Assembly: GCA_007280915.1 (NCBI GenBank)
Contig: QYQL01000087.1
Span: forward strand, 1 to 37,266
DNA length: 37,266 nucleotides
Origin: Verrucomicrobiaceae bacterium
GTDB lineage: Bacteria > Verrucomicrobiota > Verrucomicrobiia > Chthoniobacterales > Terrimicrobiaceae
Reading direction: 5' to 3'
In this document: positions 7,441 through 16,892 of the stretch, piece by piece
How positions within the stretch are numbered: position 1 is the first letter of the stretch
Layout: every line of letters starts with the position of its first letter
The notes under the pieces: model-generated
Seen by the model: the letters and a program-made list of their open reading frames with translations, nothing else
Told to the model about the DNA's origin: nothing
Database searches by the model: none
Program-made: the position numbers and the translations under genes

Positions 7441-9234
7441 TCACCTATTGGCATCGAACCTCCAGCTTTGCGCTTTGCCGTCCTTGCCTTGGAGTTCGAT
7501 GGACTGGACTTCGAGGCCGGTGGTGCCTTTCGGCGGCATGATGCGCAGGTGGATGAGATTTCCCTCCACGGGGAGAACGACTTTGATTTCCTGCCATTCG
7601 GATGAGGTCGGCCAGTTGAAGGCTGCGGATCTGTCCGAAACGAAGTTGTCCTGCTGGTCCGTGCGCCAGGTGAAGGTGGTTTTGCCGCCGTGGGTCGCAC
7701 GCAGGCGGAGGGTGGCAGTGACCGGTCCGGGGAGATCGAGCTTGTTGCGTGTCAGGAACGGGGCGTCATCTCCGGCGACAATTTGCAGCGCGCCGTTGTT
7801 TGTGGTGAGTTCGCCATTTCGGACCATCCAGCCTTGAGGTCCGGCGGTCGGGGCGGCGGCATCCTTGGGGAGGACTCCATGATCCTCGAAGAACGACTGG
7901 TCGGCTTCGACGGTTTCCGTGGGTAGACCGGGGGGCTTCAGGGTGTCGCTCCAGGTTTTGAGTTTTGCTTCGAGCCGCTCTGCGATTTCGGGGTGCTCGG
8001 CGATGAGGTTCTTTGTTTCGCCATCCGGCGTGGTCACGTCGAACAGGAACCGCTCCGTCGGTCCGAGTCGGATGAGTTTCCATGGGAATTCCAGCACCGC
8101 CGCCTGGCTGCGCCAGCGCCAGTAGAGGGTCTCGTGCGGGGCGGTGGATTTTTCACCCTTCAAAAACGGCAGGAGGTTGACGCCGTCGAGTTTGTCATCC
8201 GACGGAACGCCCGCCAATGCGACCGCAGTGGCCGCCACGTCGAGGTTGATCACCGGCTGATCGAAAACCTTTCCTGCGGGCAGTGTGCCCGGCCACGCGG
8301 CAACGAACGGCGTGCGGGTGCCTCCGTCGGAGAGCATGCCTTTTTCCCCGATGAGCGGCAGGTTCAGCGAGCCGTCCCATGCGCCTTTGTGGAGCGGCGC
8401 GCCGTTGTCGCCGATAAAGAAAATGAGCGTGTTCTTTTCCACGCCCATCTCCTTCAATTTCGCCCGGATGCGTCCGAGTCCGTCATCCATCGCGGCGATC
8501 ATGGCGAGCGCCTGCCGGCGTTCGAGCGGGAGGTTTTCCGGCGTTTTAGAAAACCATGGCTCCGGAGATTCCAGCGGGACGTGCGGTGCGAACCAGGCCA
8601 GATAAAGGAACCATGGCTTTCCGGGGTCTGCCGCGCGGCGGTCGAGAAACGAGAGCGCCGCTTCGGTCTGCACATCCACGCGGAACCGCTCATCCTTGAC
8701 CAGATGGGGCGCGTCGGGGAACGGTTGGCCCTGGAGGTCATGCGAGGCGACAAACTGGCGGATTTCGCCGCACCAGTATTCGTCGAAGCCCTGTTTTCCT
8801 GGCATGTGTTCCTTGCTGACGCGGGAAGATTTGTCGCCCTGTTTTTTATCTCCCACGAGAGAAAGATGCCATTTGCCGACCTGTCCGGTGACGTAACCGG
8901 CGGGTTTCAGGCGCTCGGCGATCGTCAGTTCCTCGAGTGGCAGCGGGCCTTTTCCGTTGTCCTCGACACCGAACTTCTGCTGGTAGCGTCCCGTGATCAC
9001 GCCCGCGCGGGACGGCACGCACTGAGGCGCACTGACATAACCGCGCGCGAAGCGCACGCCATCGCCCGCCAGCGCGTCCAAATTCGGGGTGCGGATGTCC
9101 TTGTCCACTCCCTGCGCGCCGAGGTCCGCCCACCCATGGTCGTCGGAATAGATCAGCAAAATGTTTGGTTTGGTTTGTTCGGAGGCAAAGGCGGAGCCTG
9201 CGAGAACTGTGAGAGCGAGGAGGAGGGTTTTCAT
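7441..9234 (-). CDS. Secreted type I sulfatase with an extra C-terminal domain
   Basis: A 597-residue member of the S1 formylglycine-dependent sulfatases. After a signal peptide (MKTLLLALTVLAGSAFA) comes NILLIYSDDHGWADLG with the metal-binding Asp pair (D31, D32). The modification motif CVPSRAGVITGRY follows with C72 as the residue converted to formylglycine; GKWHL and FFIGDNGAPLHKGAWDG provide further active-site and metal ligands. Residues 1-460 form the sulfatase. Residues about 465-597 are an additional beta-rich domain (GWMVRNGELTTNNGALQIV onward), probably carbohydrate-binding. Activity would need a maturating enzyme not encoded here. No clear Shine-Dalgarno precedes the ATG. It follows a GH106 gene by 58 bp, consistent with desulfation before rhamnose removal. 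Confidence 0.93.
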   Translation of the reverse strand: MKTLLLALTVLAGSAFASEQTKPNILLIYSDDHGWADLGAQGVDKDIRTPNLDALAGDGVRFARGYVSAPQCVPSRAGVITGRYQQKFGVEDNGKGPLPLEELTIAERLKPAGYVTGQVGKWHLSLVGDKKQGDKSSRVSKEHMPGKQGFDEYWCGEIRQFVASHDLQGQPFPDAPHLVKDERFRVDVQTEAALSFLDRRAADPGKPWFLYLAWFAPHVPLESPEPWFSKTPENLPLERRQALAMIAAMDDGLGRIRAKLKEMGVEKNTLIFFIGDNGAPLHKGAWDGSLNLPLIGEKGMLSDGGTRTPFVAAWPGTLPAGKVFDQPVINLDVAATAVALAGVPSDDKLDGVNLLPFLKGEKSTAPHETLYWRWRSQAAVLEFPWKLIRLGPTERFLFDVTTPDGETKNLIAEHPEIAERLEAKLKTWSDTLKPPGLPTETVEADQSFFEDHGVLPKDAAAPTAGPQGWMVRNGELTTNNGALQIVAGDDAPFLTRNKLDLPGPVTATLRLRATHGGKTTFTWRTDQQDNFVSDRSAAFNWPTSSEWQEIKVVLPVEGNLIHLRIMPPKGTTGLEVQSIELQGKDGKAQSWRFDANR

Positions 9235-9292
9235 TGAGAAATCATAGAGGAGATTGCGCGCAATAGAGAAACACCGTTTATTGCGATTTGTT

Positions 9293-12200
9293 TCAGGGTT
9301 TTCCGCCGGATTTCCTGTTTACTTCAAGAGTCACAGGGCCTTCGAGGCCGGAGGGTTGGAGCGCATCCGATTTTTTATAGAAGAGCGTGGTGCAGAAGCT
9401 GACGCGTTCCTTGACCGGGCGGGGGGTCCCCTTGACATACCAATCCGGCCACTCGTTGATGAAGTCGTAGGGCGCGCGGGTGTTGGTCTTGAAGTCGCGC
9501 GGGTGCTGTTCGTCGCCGATCATGCGGTTCCGCCACGAACCGGTGACCGCGATCTCGATTTGGTTTTTTCCTGGCTTGAGAATGCCGGGATCCAGTTCCA
9601 CGCGATACGGCGGGCACCAGAGGTTTGTGACCGGTTTGCCGTTAATTGCGACTTCAGCGACGCCGTGGACGGTCCCCAGATTTAGGAAAATTGGAAATGT
9701 GGGATTTGGAATTTGGAATTCCGAGGAATATGTCGCGGTGCCGGAAAAGTATTTCACGCCGGGGTCAGGATGCTTGGAAAGTTCCGTCAGATCTGTCAGA
9801 TCCATCTTCTCCGGTGCGCCGCGGTCTTTCTGGAAGGCGACTTTCCAAGGGCCGGCAATGGAAATGGTGATATTTCCGGTCTGGGCAGGTGGAGCGGAAA
9901 GTGGCTTGGCTGCCTCGCGGAAGACCACGAAAGTCGAGCCGAGCGGGCCGAGTTCCACGGGAACTTGCGACAGGCCATCTTTTTCGGTCCAATATTCCAG
10001 CTGGTGGATTTTCCCGCTGACCGGATCCCAGAGTTCGGGACGGCGCCCGGTGATCCGGAAGCCGAGTTCGCCGGAGAATGGCTTCTCCTCTTGGTTGGAG
10101 ACGAAGTAGGAATCCGTGCCGTCTGTGGCGCGGTGTCGGAACCGGATGTCATGGTCGGCGGGTGGAACAAAGTCGGTGGGCAAATCCAGCGACGCAAAAA
10201 TTTCCGGCAGCGTCTTGTTCCAGATCACGCGACCTTTGCCGAACTTCCGGTCCACGACGGCCTTGCCGTCATCGGTGTCCCAGAGATCGCGGGCGAGGTC
10301 ATGGACGGCCTTTTCGCATTCCTGTAGGTCGCTGAGCCCAGCGGCGCGTTGCGGCGGCGGGCCGACGACGACCGCACCGGCCTCGACGAGCGCCCGGATT
10401 TTTTTTGCCACTTTCAACGACATGGTCGGCCAGTCGCGCAGCAGGAGGATGCGGTAGCGAGCTCCCCCGGAGCTGACGAGCGTTCCGTCTTTATCCACGG
10501 TGAGGTGTTCGAGGAGTTCTGTCGGGCCGCAGCAATCGTATTCGATGCTCGTGGGGATTGCCGGGTGCATGTCCGCACGCGGCGGGAGCTCGGCCGGAAA
10601 ATCCTCACCGGCGAAATAGAGGACATCCGCAATATTGCGGCCCTGCTGGAGAAGGAACTGGCAGCGGGCGAGATAGTCGGTCCAGCCGCGTGCAGGGTTT
10701 CCCCACCACGTGTTGCCGGTGATCATCTGCGCGCCGATGACCGCAGCCACCAGTCCGGGTGCCGGGCCGCGGTAGGGGGTGACGGCGTTGACAACGAGCA
10801 TGAAGTGGTTGATCCCATCGATGAACGCCTCGTCACCCAGATGCTTGAAGCCAGCGGGCGTCATGTCGAAGGAGGCGGGTTCACCCGCCGCCGTGAACGA
10901 TTCGCCCGCGACTTTGGATCGTCCATAAAAATGCGCCGACGAGGAAGCCGGGCGGCAGTCGTCGCGCGGTTTGCCGTCGTTCATCCAGAATTCCCCCATC
11001 GGGACATCTGCATGGCGGAGGTATTCGGCGGGATGGTAGTCGAACTGCTGGCGGCCGCAGGCTTCGGCCCATAGTTCGACGCCGTCCTTGTGGGCCAGGC
11101 TGGCCGTTTCGCCGTAATAGCGCTCGGAGATCAATTCGGCGAGTGTCAGGCGGAAATCGCGCAAGAAGCGTTCCGATGCCAGCGAGTCGCCGACCACATA
11201 GCCGGAGGCGAGAAGAGGCCAGTAGGGGACGAGTGAATACCCCCGGCGTTTTTGGAATTCGCCCGCCAGATCGGGGCCCCAATTCAAGGGTCCGGCTTCC
11301 CAGCTGTCAAATTCCACGGCATTGATGGCACCGCCGTTCTTGATGTCATGTTTGGCGAGCGTGGTGGCGGGGAACCTCGACCAGTAATTTTGGACTGCGC
11401 CCTTGCCGATGGGATCCACGATGTAACATTTCACATCTTCGGGGGAGGGGCCTGCCTTGTGGCCGCAGGTGGTCCAACCGGTGCGGATGACGCGCCAGCG
11501 GCCGGGAGGCGGATCCCAGGCCAGTGTGCCGTCCGGGGAAAGCTTGTCCGTCAGGTCGAGGAATTGCGAGGGGGCGAGGCCGGGCAGGTTTTCCCGCAGC
11601 GCCCATTTTTCCGCCGAGGCGCGGAGGATGTCGGCGCCTCCGCCGTGCTCGCGGCGATGGGAGTAGCCCGCCTTGGCATCGTGGAGGTCCACGAGAGGAG
11701 CGCCGGTGAGTTCGATGCCATTGATGACGGCATTGGCCCCGTCTTTGAACGTCACCCGGAAGCGCTGGCTCCTTGTCGGGGTCAAGCGTGCGACGAGCGG
11801 GACATCGCGGTAGCCCTGCGGCCAATAGGTGTCCATGCGCCCGATTTCCTTCCATCCCCCTTCGCCGTCCTGCGACTCGACCACAATCTCCTTCGGGCTG
11901 GCGGTCCAGCTCTGCACCCAGAATTTTAGGGATTTCACCCAGAGCAGCCGCGGATAAGCGAGCACCAGCGCGACATCAGTGGCCGGCAACTTGACTCCGG
12001 TGTGCCAGTCGCCATCGGTCAACCGTTCCCAATTCGGGCCCCCGGGTGCGTTTTCGATTGCGGGGCGCGGATGTGTCGTGCCGACGGGATCCGGAAAGGC
12101 AACCACCGCCAGATCCCCGTATACGCCGAGGGTCGTTTCGGGCTGCGGCAGTTTGATGGGACCGGGCCTGCCCCCGGCGACAATGGTTTCGGCGGAGGTC

Positions 12201-12613
12201 AGGCGCTTGGAACTGTCTGCCGGATCGACCTTGGCGTCGCCCATCATCGACCAGCCTGTCTCGGTGGTGAAAAGAGTGACCGCGATTTGCCTTTCCTTTG
12301 CGAGATCGAAGTAGCGGTCGAAGAGCGACCGCCATTCGTCGGAGAGAATTTTGACGGGACCCTCCGGCGTGCGACCTCCATACGAATTGATCTGCATGAG
12401 TTCGACCGATGTCAGGCCGGTTTTTTCCAGACCATCGAAACAATCGATCAACCCTTCCTCGCTGATGTTGCCAGCCATCCAGAACAGCCAGCTTCCCGGG
12501 CGAGATTCCTTCGGTGGCTGAGCGAAGCGGGATTTGAGGTCCTGTTCAGCCGGCTCGACTGCGTGCGCCGGGAAGAGGCAACAAAGTCCGAGGATCCCGG
12601 GGAGGATTTTCAT
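9293..12613 (-). CDS. Secreted GH106 family alpha-L-rhamnosidase
   Basis: A 1106-residue enzyme with a signal peptide (MKILPGILGLCCLFPAHA). The GH106 opening is clear: RPGSWLFWMAGNISEEGL, then the barrel with GWSMMG. A jelly-roll/discoidin-like insert (about 170-330) precedes the catalytic core motifs AVEFDSWEAG (E439), LWAEACGRQ and PMGEFW (E541). After the core come a beta-sandwich (WKVAFQKDRGAP) and the family's C-terminal NRMIGDEQHP and SGLEGPVTLE. These recur in all four GH106 copies of this window. Inverting hydrolysis of alpha-L-rhamnosides is the known family activity; linkage preference is unknown. Its ATG lies 6 bp past the stop of the upstream GH106 gene, suggesting translational coupling. 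Confidence 0.9.
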   Translation of the reverse strand: MKILPGILGLCCLFPAHAVEPAEQDLKSRFAQPPKESRPGSWLFWMAGNISEEGLIDCFDGLEKTGLTSVELMQINSYGGRTPEGPVKILSDEWRSLFDRYFDLAKERQIAVTLFTTETGWSMMGDAKVDPADSSKRLTSAETIVAGGRPGPIKLPQPETTLGVYGDLAVVAFPDPVGTTHPRPAIENAPGGPNWERLTDGDWHTGVKLPATDVALVLAYPRLLWVKSLKFWVQSWTASPKEIVVESQDGEGGWKEIGRMDTYWPQGYRDVPLVARLTPTRSQRFRVTFKDGANAVINGIELTGAPLVDLHDAKAGYSHRREHGGGADILRASAEKWALRENLPGLAPSQFLDLTDKLSPDGTLAWDPPPGRWRVIRTGWTTCGHKAGPSPEDVKCYIVDPIGKGAVQNYWSRFPATTLAKHDIKNGGAINAVEFDSWEAGPLNWGPDLAGEFQKRRGYSLVPYWPLLASGYVVGDSLASERFLRDFRLTLAELISERYYGETASLAHKDGVELWAEACGRQQFDYHPAEYLRHADVPMGEFWMNDGKPRDDCRPASSSAHFYGRSKVAGESFTAAGEPASFDMTPAGFKHLGDEAFIDGINHFMLVVNAVTPYRGPAPGLVAAVIGAQMITGNTWWGNPARGWTDYLARCQFLLQQGRNIADVLYFAGEDFPAELPPRADMHPAIPTSIEYDCCGPTELLEHLTVDKDGTLVSSGGARYRILLLRDWPTMSLKVAKKIRALVEAGAVVVGPPPQRAAGLSDLQECEKAVHDLARDLWDTDDGKAVVDRKFGKGRVIWNKTLPEIFASLDLPTDFVPPADHDIRFRHRATDGTDSYFVSNQEEKPFSGELGFRITGRRPELWDPVSGKIHQLEYWTEKDGLSQVPVELGPLGSTFVVFREAAKPLSAPPAQTGNITISIAGPWKVAFQKDRGAPEKMDLTDLTELSKHPDPGVKYFSGTATYSSEFQIPNPTFPIFLNLGTVHGVAEVAINGKPVTNLWCPPYRVELDPGILKPGKNQIEIAVTGSWRNRMIGDEQHPRDFKTNTRAPYDFINEWPDWYVKGTPRPVKERVSFCTTLFYKKSDALQPSGLEGPVTLEVNRKSGGKP

Positions 12614-12619
12614 TTTGAA

Positions 12620-15502
12620 TCATTCCGATTCAAGCCTCACCGGTCCGAGGAGTCCCGAGGGAGCGGGGGGGAGGGAGAGACCGAGTTTTTCCCACGCGTG
12701 GGAGCCCGCGGTGAATTTGTTCGCGATCCGCCAGTTGTGCCAGGTGTTGGTCACACGGGCCTCCAGCGTGTTTTTTCCGGGCTTGGCCAGAGTGGAAATA
12801 TCAATGCGGTAGGGTGAGCACCAGAGGACGCCGGCGGGTTTGCCATTGACGATGATTTCCGCGCAGAGGGCGTCGTAAAAGTCCTCGGTGGCGGCGGGCG
12901 GTTTTCCCCCGCCGGCTCCCGTGAGCTTCGAGAGCCCCGGCGACTGCCCGAGATCAAGGAGGAGGCGTCTTCCGGATTTCAGCAGGGAATCGGGAATGTC
13001 GAAGCTTGTTTGATACGCGGCTGTCCCGCTGAATTCCGCGATGCGCTTATCCTTGCTCTGATCCCAGCGGAAAAGCGAGTCCGAGCTGATGGAGAACGGC
13101 TCGATCCCGTTGCGGGCTGGTTCGAACGAGATTTTCCACGGGCCGTTTACAGGGGATTGTTTCGCTTTGGTTTCCGTCTTGGTCGCCTTGGCGTCTTGTG
13201 TGACGGGTTTTCGGAAGACGACGAAGAGCGACTCGTGCGGGGCGAACTCCATCGGAATCACGGTGCCGGCTTTGTTGGCGGAAAAATCCCGGATCTCCGT
13301 GATTTTTCCGCTGACCGGATCCCAGAGCTCCGGTTGTTTTCCGGTGACACGAAACGTGCAATCAGCCTGGGCGTTCGCGCGGAGGGCATTGGCTACAAAA
13401 TACACATCCGCTCCATCCGCGTTCCGCTGAAAAAAGAAGAGGCGGGTGTCGGGATTTTTCGCGCTATAGGAAAATGCCGGGGCGATCCCGAGTTGATCCA
13501 TTGCTGCAGCGTGCATCCCGTCGTAAAACGTCCATGCACGGAGTCCTTCTCCGAGTTTTTTTGGCCGCGAACGGTCCGTGCCGGTCAAGATCCTGCCTTT
13601 ACCAAAATCGTGAATTCCAGGCGTGCTGTCGGCACCCATGCGCTTGGCAATCGACTGGATTTCCTTGTCGGCAGATGATCCGTCGGCGTGGCTCGGCGAG
13701 CGGTCGGGAACCGCCTGGAACCAGACTGTCGCACCTTCATTCGCAAGCCGCTCGACCGAGCGCATCGCGTCGAGCCCGATGACCTTGTCGGCCACGACCA
13801 GCACCGCATACGTCTGCCCGTCGGGCAATGCGATCCGTCCGTCTGCATTCACCGTGGTTTTTTTTGCGAGCAGTTCGGCTGGGATGCCGTCGAATTTCCA
13901 GAACCTGCGGTCGCTTTCGCGGAGCATCTCGTTTGACTTGATCATCTCCTGAAGGGCCGGTCCGTCGAGGTAAAGCAGGTCGGTCACCGGCAGTCCGGCG
14001 ATGAGCATTGTCTGGCTGCGGTTGAAAAACGAGGTCAGCGGCTGGGCATAGCTGTTCCACCACGTGACGCCTGGATTGAAATGAGTGCCCGCAAAATAGA
14101 CGTCGCCCGGCGGCGGGGTGTTCACCGGCGAACTGGAAAACCCGTGGATGGTCAGATGGTTTAATCCCATCGCATAGACTTCGTCGGCCAGCGCCTTGAG
14201 TTGGGCGGGCGTCTCCCGCCATTGTTGGTGCGAGGTGAAGGCCTCGCAGGTGTTGCGGTTCTGTCCGTAAACGTGGGCGGCGAAGATTGCGTTGCGGTTG
14301 AAGCAGACCGGGTGGTCGCTATCGAGCCCGTAATGCGTCCAGAACTCGTCCATCACATGATCCACGGTGGCGCCCTTGGTGGCGATCCCGCTGCGCGTCT
14401 CGCCGGCTTCGGCGACCAGTCCGACGCCGTGTTGCCGGCAGTAATCGCGGAAGGGACCGAAATGTTCCTCGATCAGGAGGTCTTCGAGCACCGTTTCAAA
14501 ATTCCGGTCGATTTTCTCGTTGTCCACTTCGGGAGAGAACTTCGCACCGGCCAGCGCGGGAAGAAGCGGGATCAGGTCATAGCCGGTTTTCGCCTTGAAG
14601 AATGCCGGAAGGCCCGGCGTCCAGTCGTAATGGCCGAGTTCGATGCTGTCCTCATGCAGCCGGTCGAGCGTCTTTCCGACATGGGGTCCGGCGGCCTCGA
14701 GCATCGGATCGGCAATCTCTTTTAAAAACCGTTCCATTGCCGCGCGGCTGAGGTGGTCGATCTGGAGGCCGCCGTAGCCCGGGGAATCCTGCTTCATGCG
14801 CACCATGTTCGGGATATGCCCGAAGCGGTAGATGACCCAGTTTCCTGCAGGGGCAGCCCATCCTAGCGTTCCGTCATCTTTCAAGGCCCCGCTCAAGTTC
14901 ACCATGGAATCAGCCAGAAGTTTGCCTTCCGCGTCTTTCCGGAACGCCAGCGTGGCGACGGGTTTCAAATAGTCGAGCGCCTCCTTGGCGATGCGGCCTT
15001 TTGCCGTCGTCCGGAACTTGTCCGGGAGCGGCAGCTTCTCCGAAACTCGCGCGGGCCCGCTGACTTCCTTTTCCGACCAGACCAGCATCTGCGCTCCCAT
15101 CTCGGGCGTGACCCACGGGCCACCCTGATACCAGCCGTTGGATGGAATCCCGGTGATCTTGATGCCGAGCCGTGCCGCCTCATCCAGCGCGAACCGGAAG
15201 CGTTTCAAAAATTCCGGGGAGAGAAAAACCATCCCGTCTCCATTCGTGATGGTCGCGCTGTGGGCGAGGGTCATTGAAAGCACCGCGCGGCCCACTCCGG
15301 CCTTCGCCATTGCTTCGAGATCGCGGGTGATGGCCGCTTCGTCTGTTGCGTTCGACCAGTCCCAGAACACCGCGAGGCGGTCGTCCGACGGAGGTTGGAG
15401 GAAGCGCGATTCAAGCTCGGACGCCGTTGATGCAGCGTTGGTGAATCCAGCCAGCGGAATCAGCAGCAGAGCAGCGAAGGTGAGGGATGACAGCTTATTC
15501 AT
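12620..15502 (-). CDS. Divergent, shorter secreted GH106-like glycosidase
   Basis: About 960 residues with a signal peptide (MNKLSSLTFAALLLIPLAGFTNA). The GH106 pattern is present but diverged: RLAVFWDWSNATDEAAI at the start, GIPSNGWYQGGPW, then LHEDSIELG (E288, where the paralogues have FDSWE), LVAEAGETR and MDEFW. The C-terminus keeps NTWHNWRIANKF and SGLLGPVRLESE. Unlike its paralogues it lacks the jelly-roll insert of roughly 150 residues before the catalytic region, which moves the motif forward. It could have altered linkage or side-chain specificity. The ATG at 15502 is preceded by AAAGGA and overlaps the upstream sulfatase stop by 8 nt; the farther upstream codons are rejected for lack of signal-peptide character. 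Confidence 0.87.
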   Translation of the reverse strand: MNKLSSLTFAALLLIPLAGFTNAASTASELESRFLQPPSDDRLAVFWDWSNATDEAAITRDLEAMAKAGVGRAVLSMTLAHSATITNGDGMVFLSPEFLKRFRFALDEAARLGIKITGIPSNGWYQGGPWVTPEMGAQMLVWSEKEVSGPARVSEKLPLPDKFRTTAKGRIAKEALDYLKPVATLAFRKDAEGKLLADSMVNLSGALKDDGTLGWAAPAGNWVIYRFGHIPNMVRMKQDSPGYGGLQIDHLSRAAMERFLKEIADPMLEAAGPHVGKTLDRLHEDSIELGHYDWTPGLPAFFKAKTGYDLIPLLPALAGAKFSPEVDNEKIDRNFETVLEDLLIEEHFGPFRDYCRQHGVGLVAEAGETRSGIATKGATVDHVMDEFWTHYGLDSDHPVCFNRNAIFAAHVYGQNRNTCEAFTSHQQWRETPAQLKALADEVYAMGLNHLTIHGFSSSPVNTPPPGDVYFAGTHFNPGVTWWNSYAQPLTSFFNRSQTMLIAGLPVTDLLYLDGPALQEMIKSNEMLRESDRRFWKFDGIPAELLAKKTTVNADGRIALPDGQTYAVLVVADKVIGLDAMRSVERLANEGATVWFQAVPDRSPSHADGSSADKEIQSIAKRMGADSTPGIHDFGKGRILTGTDRSRPKKLGEGLRAWTFYDGMHAAAMDQLGIAPAFSYSAKNPDTRLFFFQRNADGADVYFVANALRANAQADCTFRVTGKQPELWDPVSGKITEIRDFSANKAGTVIPMEFAPHESLFVVFRKPVTQDAKATKTETKAKQSPVNGPWKISFEPARNGIEPFSISSDSLFRWDQSKDKRIAEFSGTAAYQTSFDIPDSLLKSGRRLLLDLGQSPGLSKLTGAGGGKPPAATEDFYDALCAEIIVNGKPAGVLWCSPYRIDISTLAKPGKNTLEARVTNTWHNWRIANKFTAGSHAWEKLGLSLPPAPSGLLGPVRLESE

Positions 15503-16892
15503 TCGAATCCTTTCCAGTAACCACATATTTCGAATCCAGCGTTTCTCCGTTCTGCTGATACCACTCCTTCAGCAACCGGCGATGTTCGGCCAACACTGGA
15601 GCGGCCTGCGGATCAAGCGCCAGATTTTTCATTTCACCGGGATCGGCCACCAGATCGGTCAGCTGTTCCCGCCGCGCCCCCGAAGCATAAACGACATATT
15701 TGTAACGCGCGGTTCGCACCATCCGGCTGCTCCCGTTTTCCACCACCACCGTGTCCCGCCACGACGAGGGCGTGCGGCCCTCGGCCAGCGCCCGAACGCT
15801 GTTCCCTTTGAGGGCCGACGGCACGGGCAAACCGGCAAAGTCACAGAGGGTGGGAATCAGATCCTGACCCGTGGAAACCAGATGTTTGCGATCCACCAAT
15901 CCCGGCTGGGTCACACCCTTCCAACTGACAATCAGCGGCACTCTGGTCGCTTCCTCGTAAAACACCGACTTGTGTTCCAACCGGTGGGCCGCGTCCATAT
16001 CGCCATGGTCGCTCGAAAACACGACCACCGTGTTCTGGTCCAGTCCCGTTTCACGCAATGCCGTCAGCACCACGCCGATTTCCGCATCCGCCCGCTCGGT
16101 CAGCCGGGCATAGGCCCAGCGATACAACCGCCATTGTTCATCCGTCCATTTGGTCCGCGCGTGGGTGCGGAAGTCCTGAGTATCGGCTGCCAGGATGTCC
16201 TCCGGTTCGCCCGCCGGGATTTCGAAATTGTCCGGCAGCGGCGGACAGACGTCGGCGAAGAATTTTTCCCGCGACATCCCTGGCGGCAACGCCATCGCTT
16301 CGACGAGCTCCTTCGGTCCGGGAATGTTGCCCGGATGTTTCGCATCCTCGATGGCCATCATGCAGATGTCATGCGGATTGATGAACGACGCCACCATGAG
16401 AAATGGCCGGTCGTGTGGCTGACGAAGAAATTCTGCGCAGGTTTCCGCCAGCTTTTCCCGCCCGTCGTTTGTGATGTTTTTGAAACCGAAATCCTCAAGA
16501 CTCATTGGAAGATGGCTCTTGCCGCCGTAGACGGTCTCGTAACCGCCCTGTTGGAACACCCGGCCCAGTGAGTTTTCCAGAATATCCGGCATCATCTTGG
16601 CCTTTGACTTGCCATTGGTTTCCACCCCGACCCGGCTGGGGAAAACCCCGGTCATCATACTGATCCGTGACGGCATACAAACCGGATTGGCACAGTAGGC
16701 CAGCTCAAACCGCGCCCCCGTGGCCGCCAAACTATCCAGCGCGGGCGTCTTCAGATATGGATTTCCGGTGCAACTCAACATTCCCGCGTGCTGCTGATCG
16801 GTGATAATGAATAGAATATTCGGCGGCTGCTTTGCGTGGGCGGCAATCATATGCAGCGCGGCCAGCAGGAGGGCGGTAAGGGATTGTTTCAC
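15495..16892 (-). CDS. Secreted type I sulfatase
   Basis: A 465-residue S1 sulfatase. It has a signal peptide (MKQSLTALLLAALHMIAAHA), metal-binding NILFIITDQQHAG, the formylglycine motif CMPSRISMMTG (C72), GKSHL, and FSSDHGDM as the second metal site. The length is typical for a single-domain sulfatase. Translation starts at GTG (16890-16892), supported by GGAG eight bases upstream, and the start overlaps the TGA of the preceding GH106 gene by 4 nt. Its own stop overlaps the start of the next GH106 gene by 8 nt, so the three are very likely co-translated. The sulfate position removed cannot be told from sequence; 2-, 3- or 4-O-sulfated rhamnose is a candidate substrate. Confidence 0.94.
   Translation of the reverse strand: MKQSLTALLLAALHMIAAHAKQPPNILFIITDQQHAGMLSCTGNPYLKTPALDSLAATGARFELAYCANPVCMPSRISMMTGVFPSRVGVETNGKSKAKMMPDILENSLGRVFQQGGYETVYGGKSHLPMSLEDFGFKNITNDGREKLAETCAEFLRQPHDRPFLMVASFINPHDICMMAIEDAKHPGNIPGPKELVEAMALPPGMSREKFFADVCPPLPDNFEIPAGEPEDILAADTQDFRTHARTKWTDEQWRLYRWAYARLTERADAEIGVVLTALRETGLDQNTVVVFSSDHGDMDAAHRLEHKSVFYEEATRVPLIVSWKGVTQPGLVDRKHLVSTGQDLIPTLCDFAGLPVPSALKGNSVRALAEGRTPSSWRDTVVVENGSSRMVRTARYKYVVYASGARREQLTDLVADPGEMKNLALDPQAAPVLAEHRRLLKEWYQQNGETLDSKYVVTGKDSNE

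Noticed and set aside
7993..9237. A 414-codon open frame on the plus strand opposite the sulfatase gene
   Set aside because: It is Arg/Glu/Gly-rich with no domain or signal peptide and mirrors the codon bias of the sulfatase, so it is an antisense shadow.
9675..9735. Short AT-richer, TTGGAA-repeating patch within a GH106 gene
   Set aside because: It encodes an ordinary strand region (FQIPNPTFPIFLNLG) in frame and shows no sign of insertion.
15138..16571. A 477-codon plus-strand frame across the sulfatase/GH106 junction
   Set aside because: It is low in recognisable protein features and spans two well-supported genes on the other strand.
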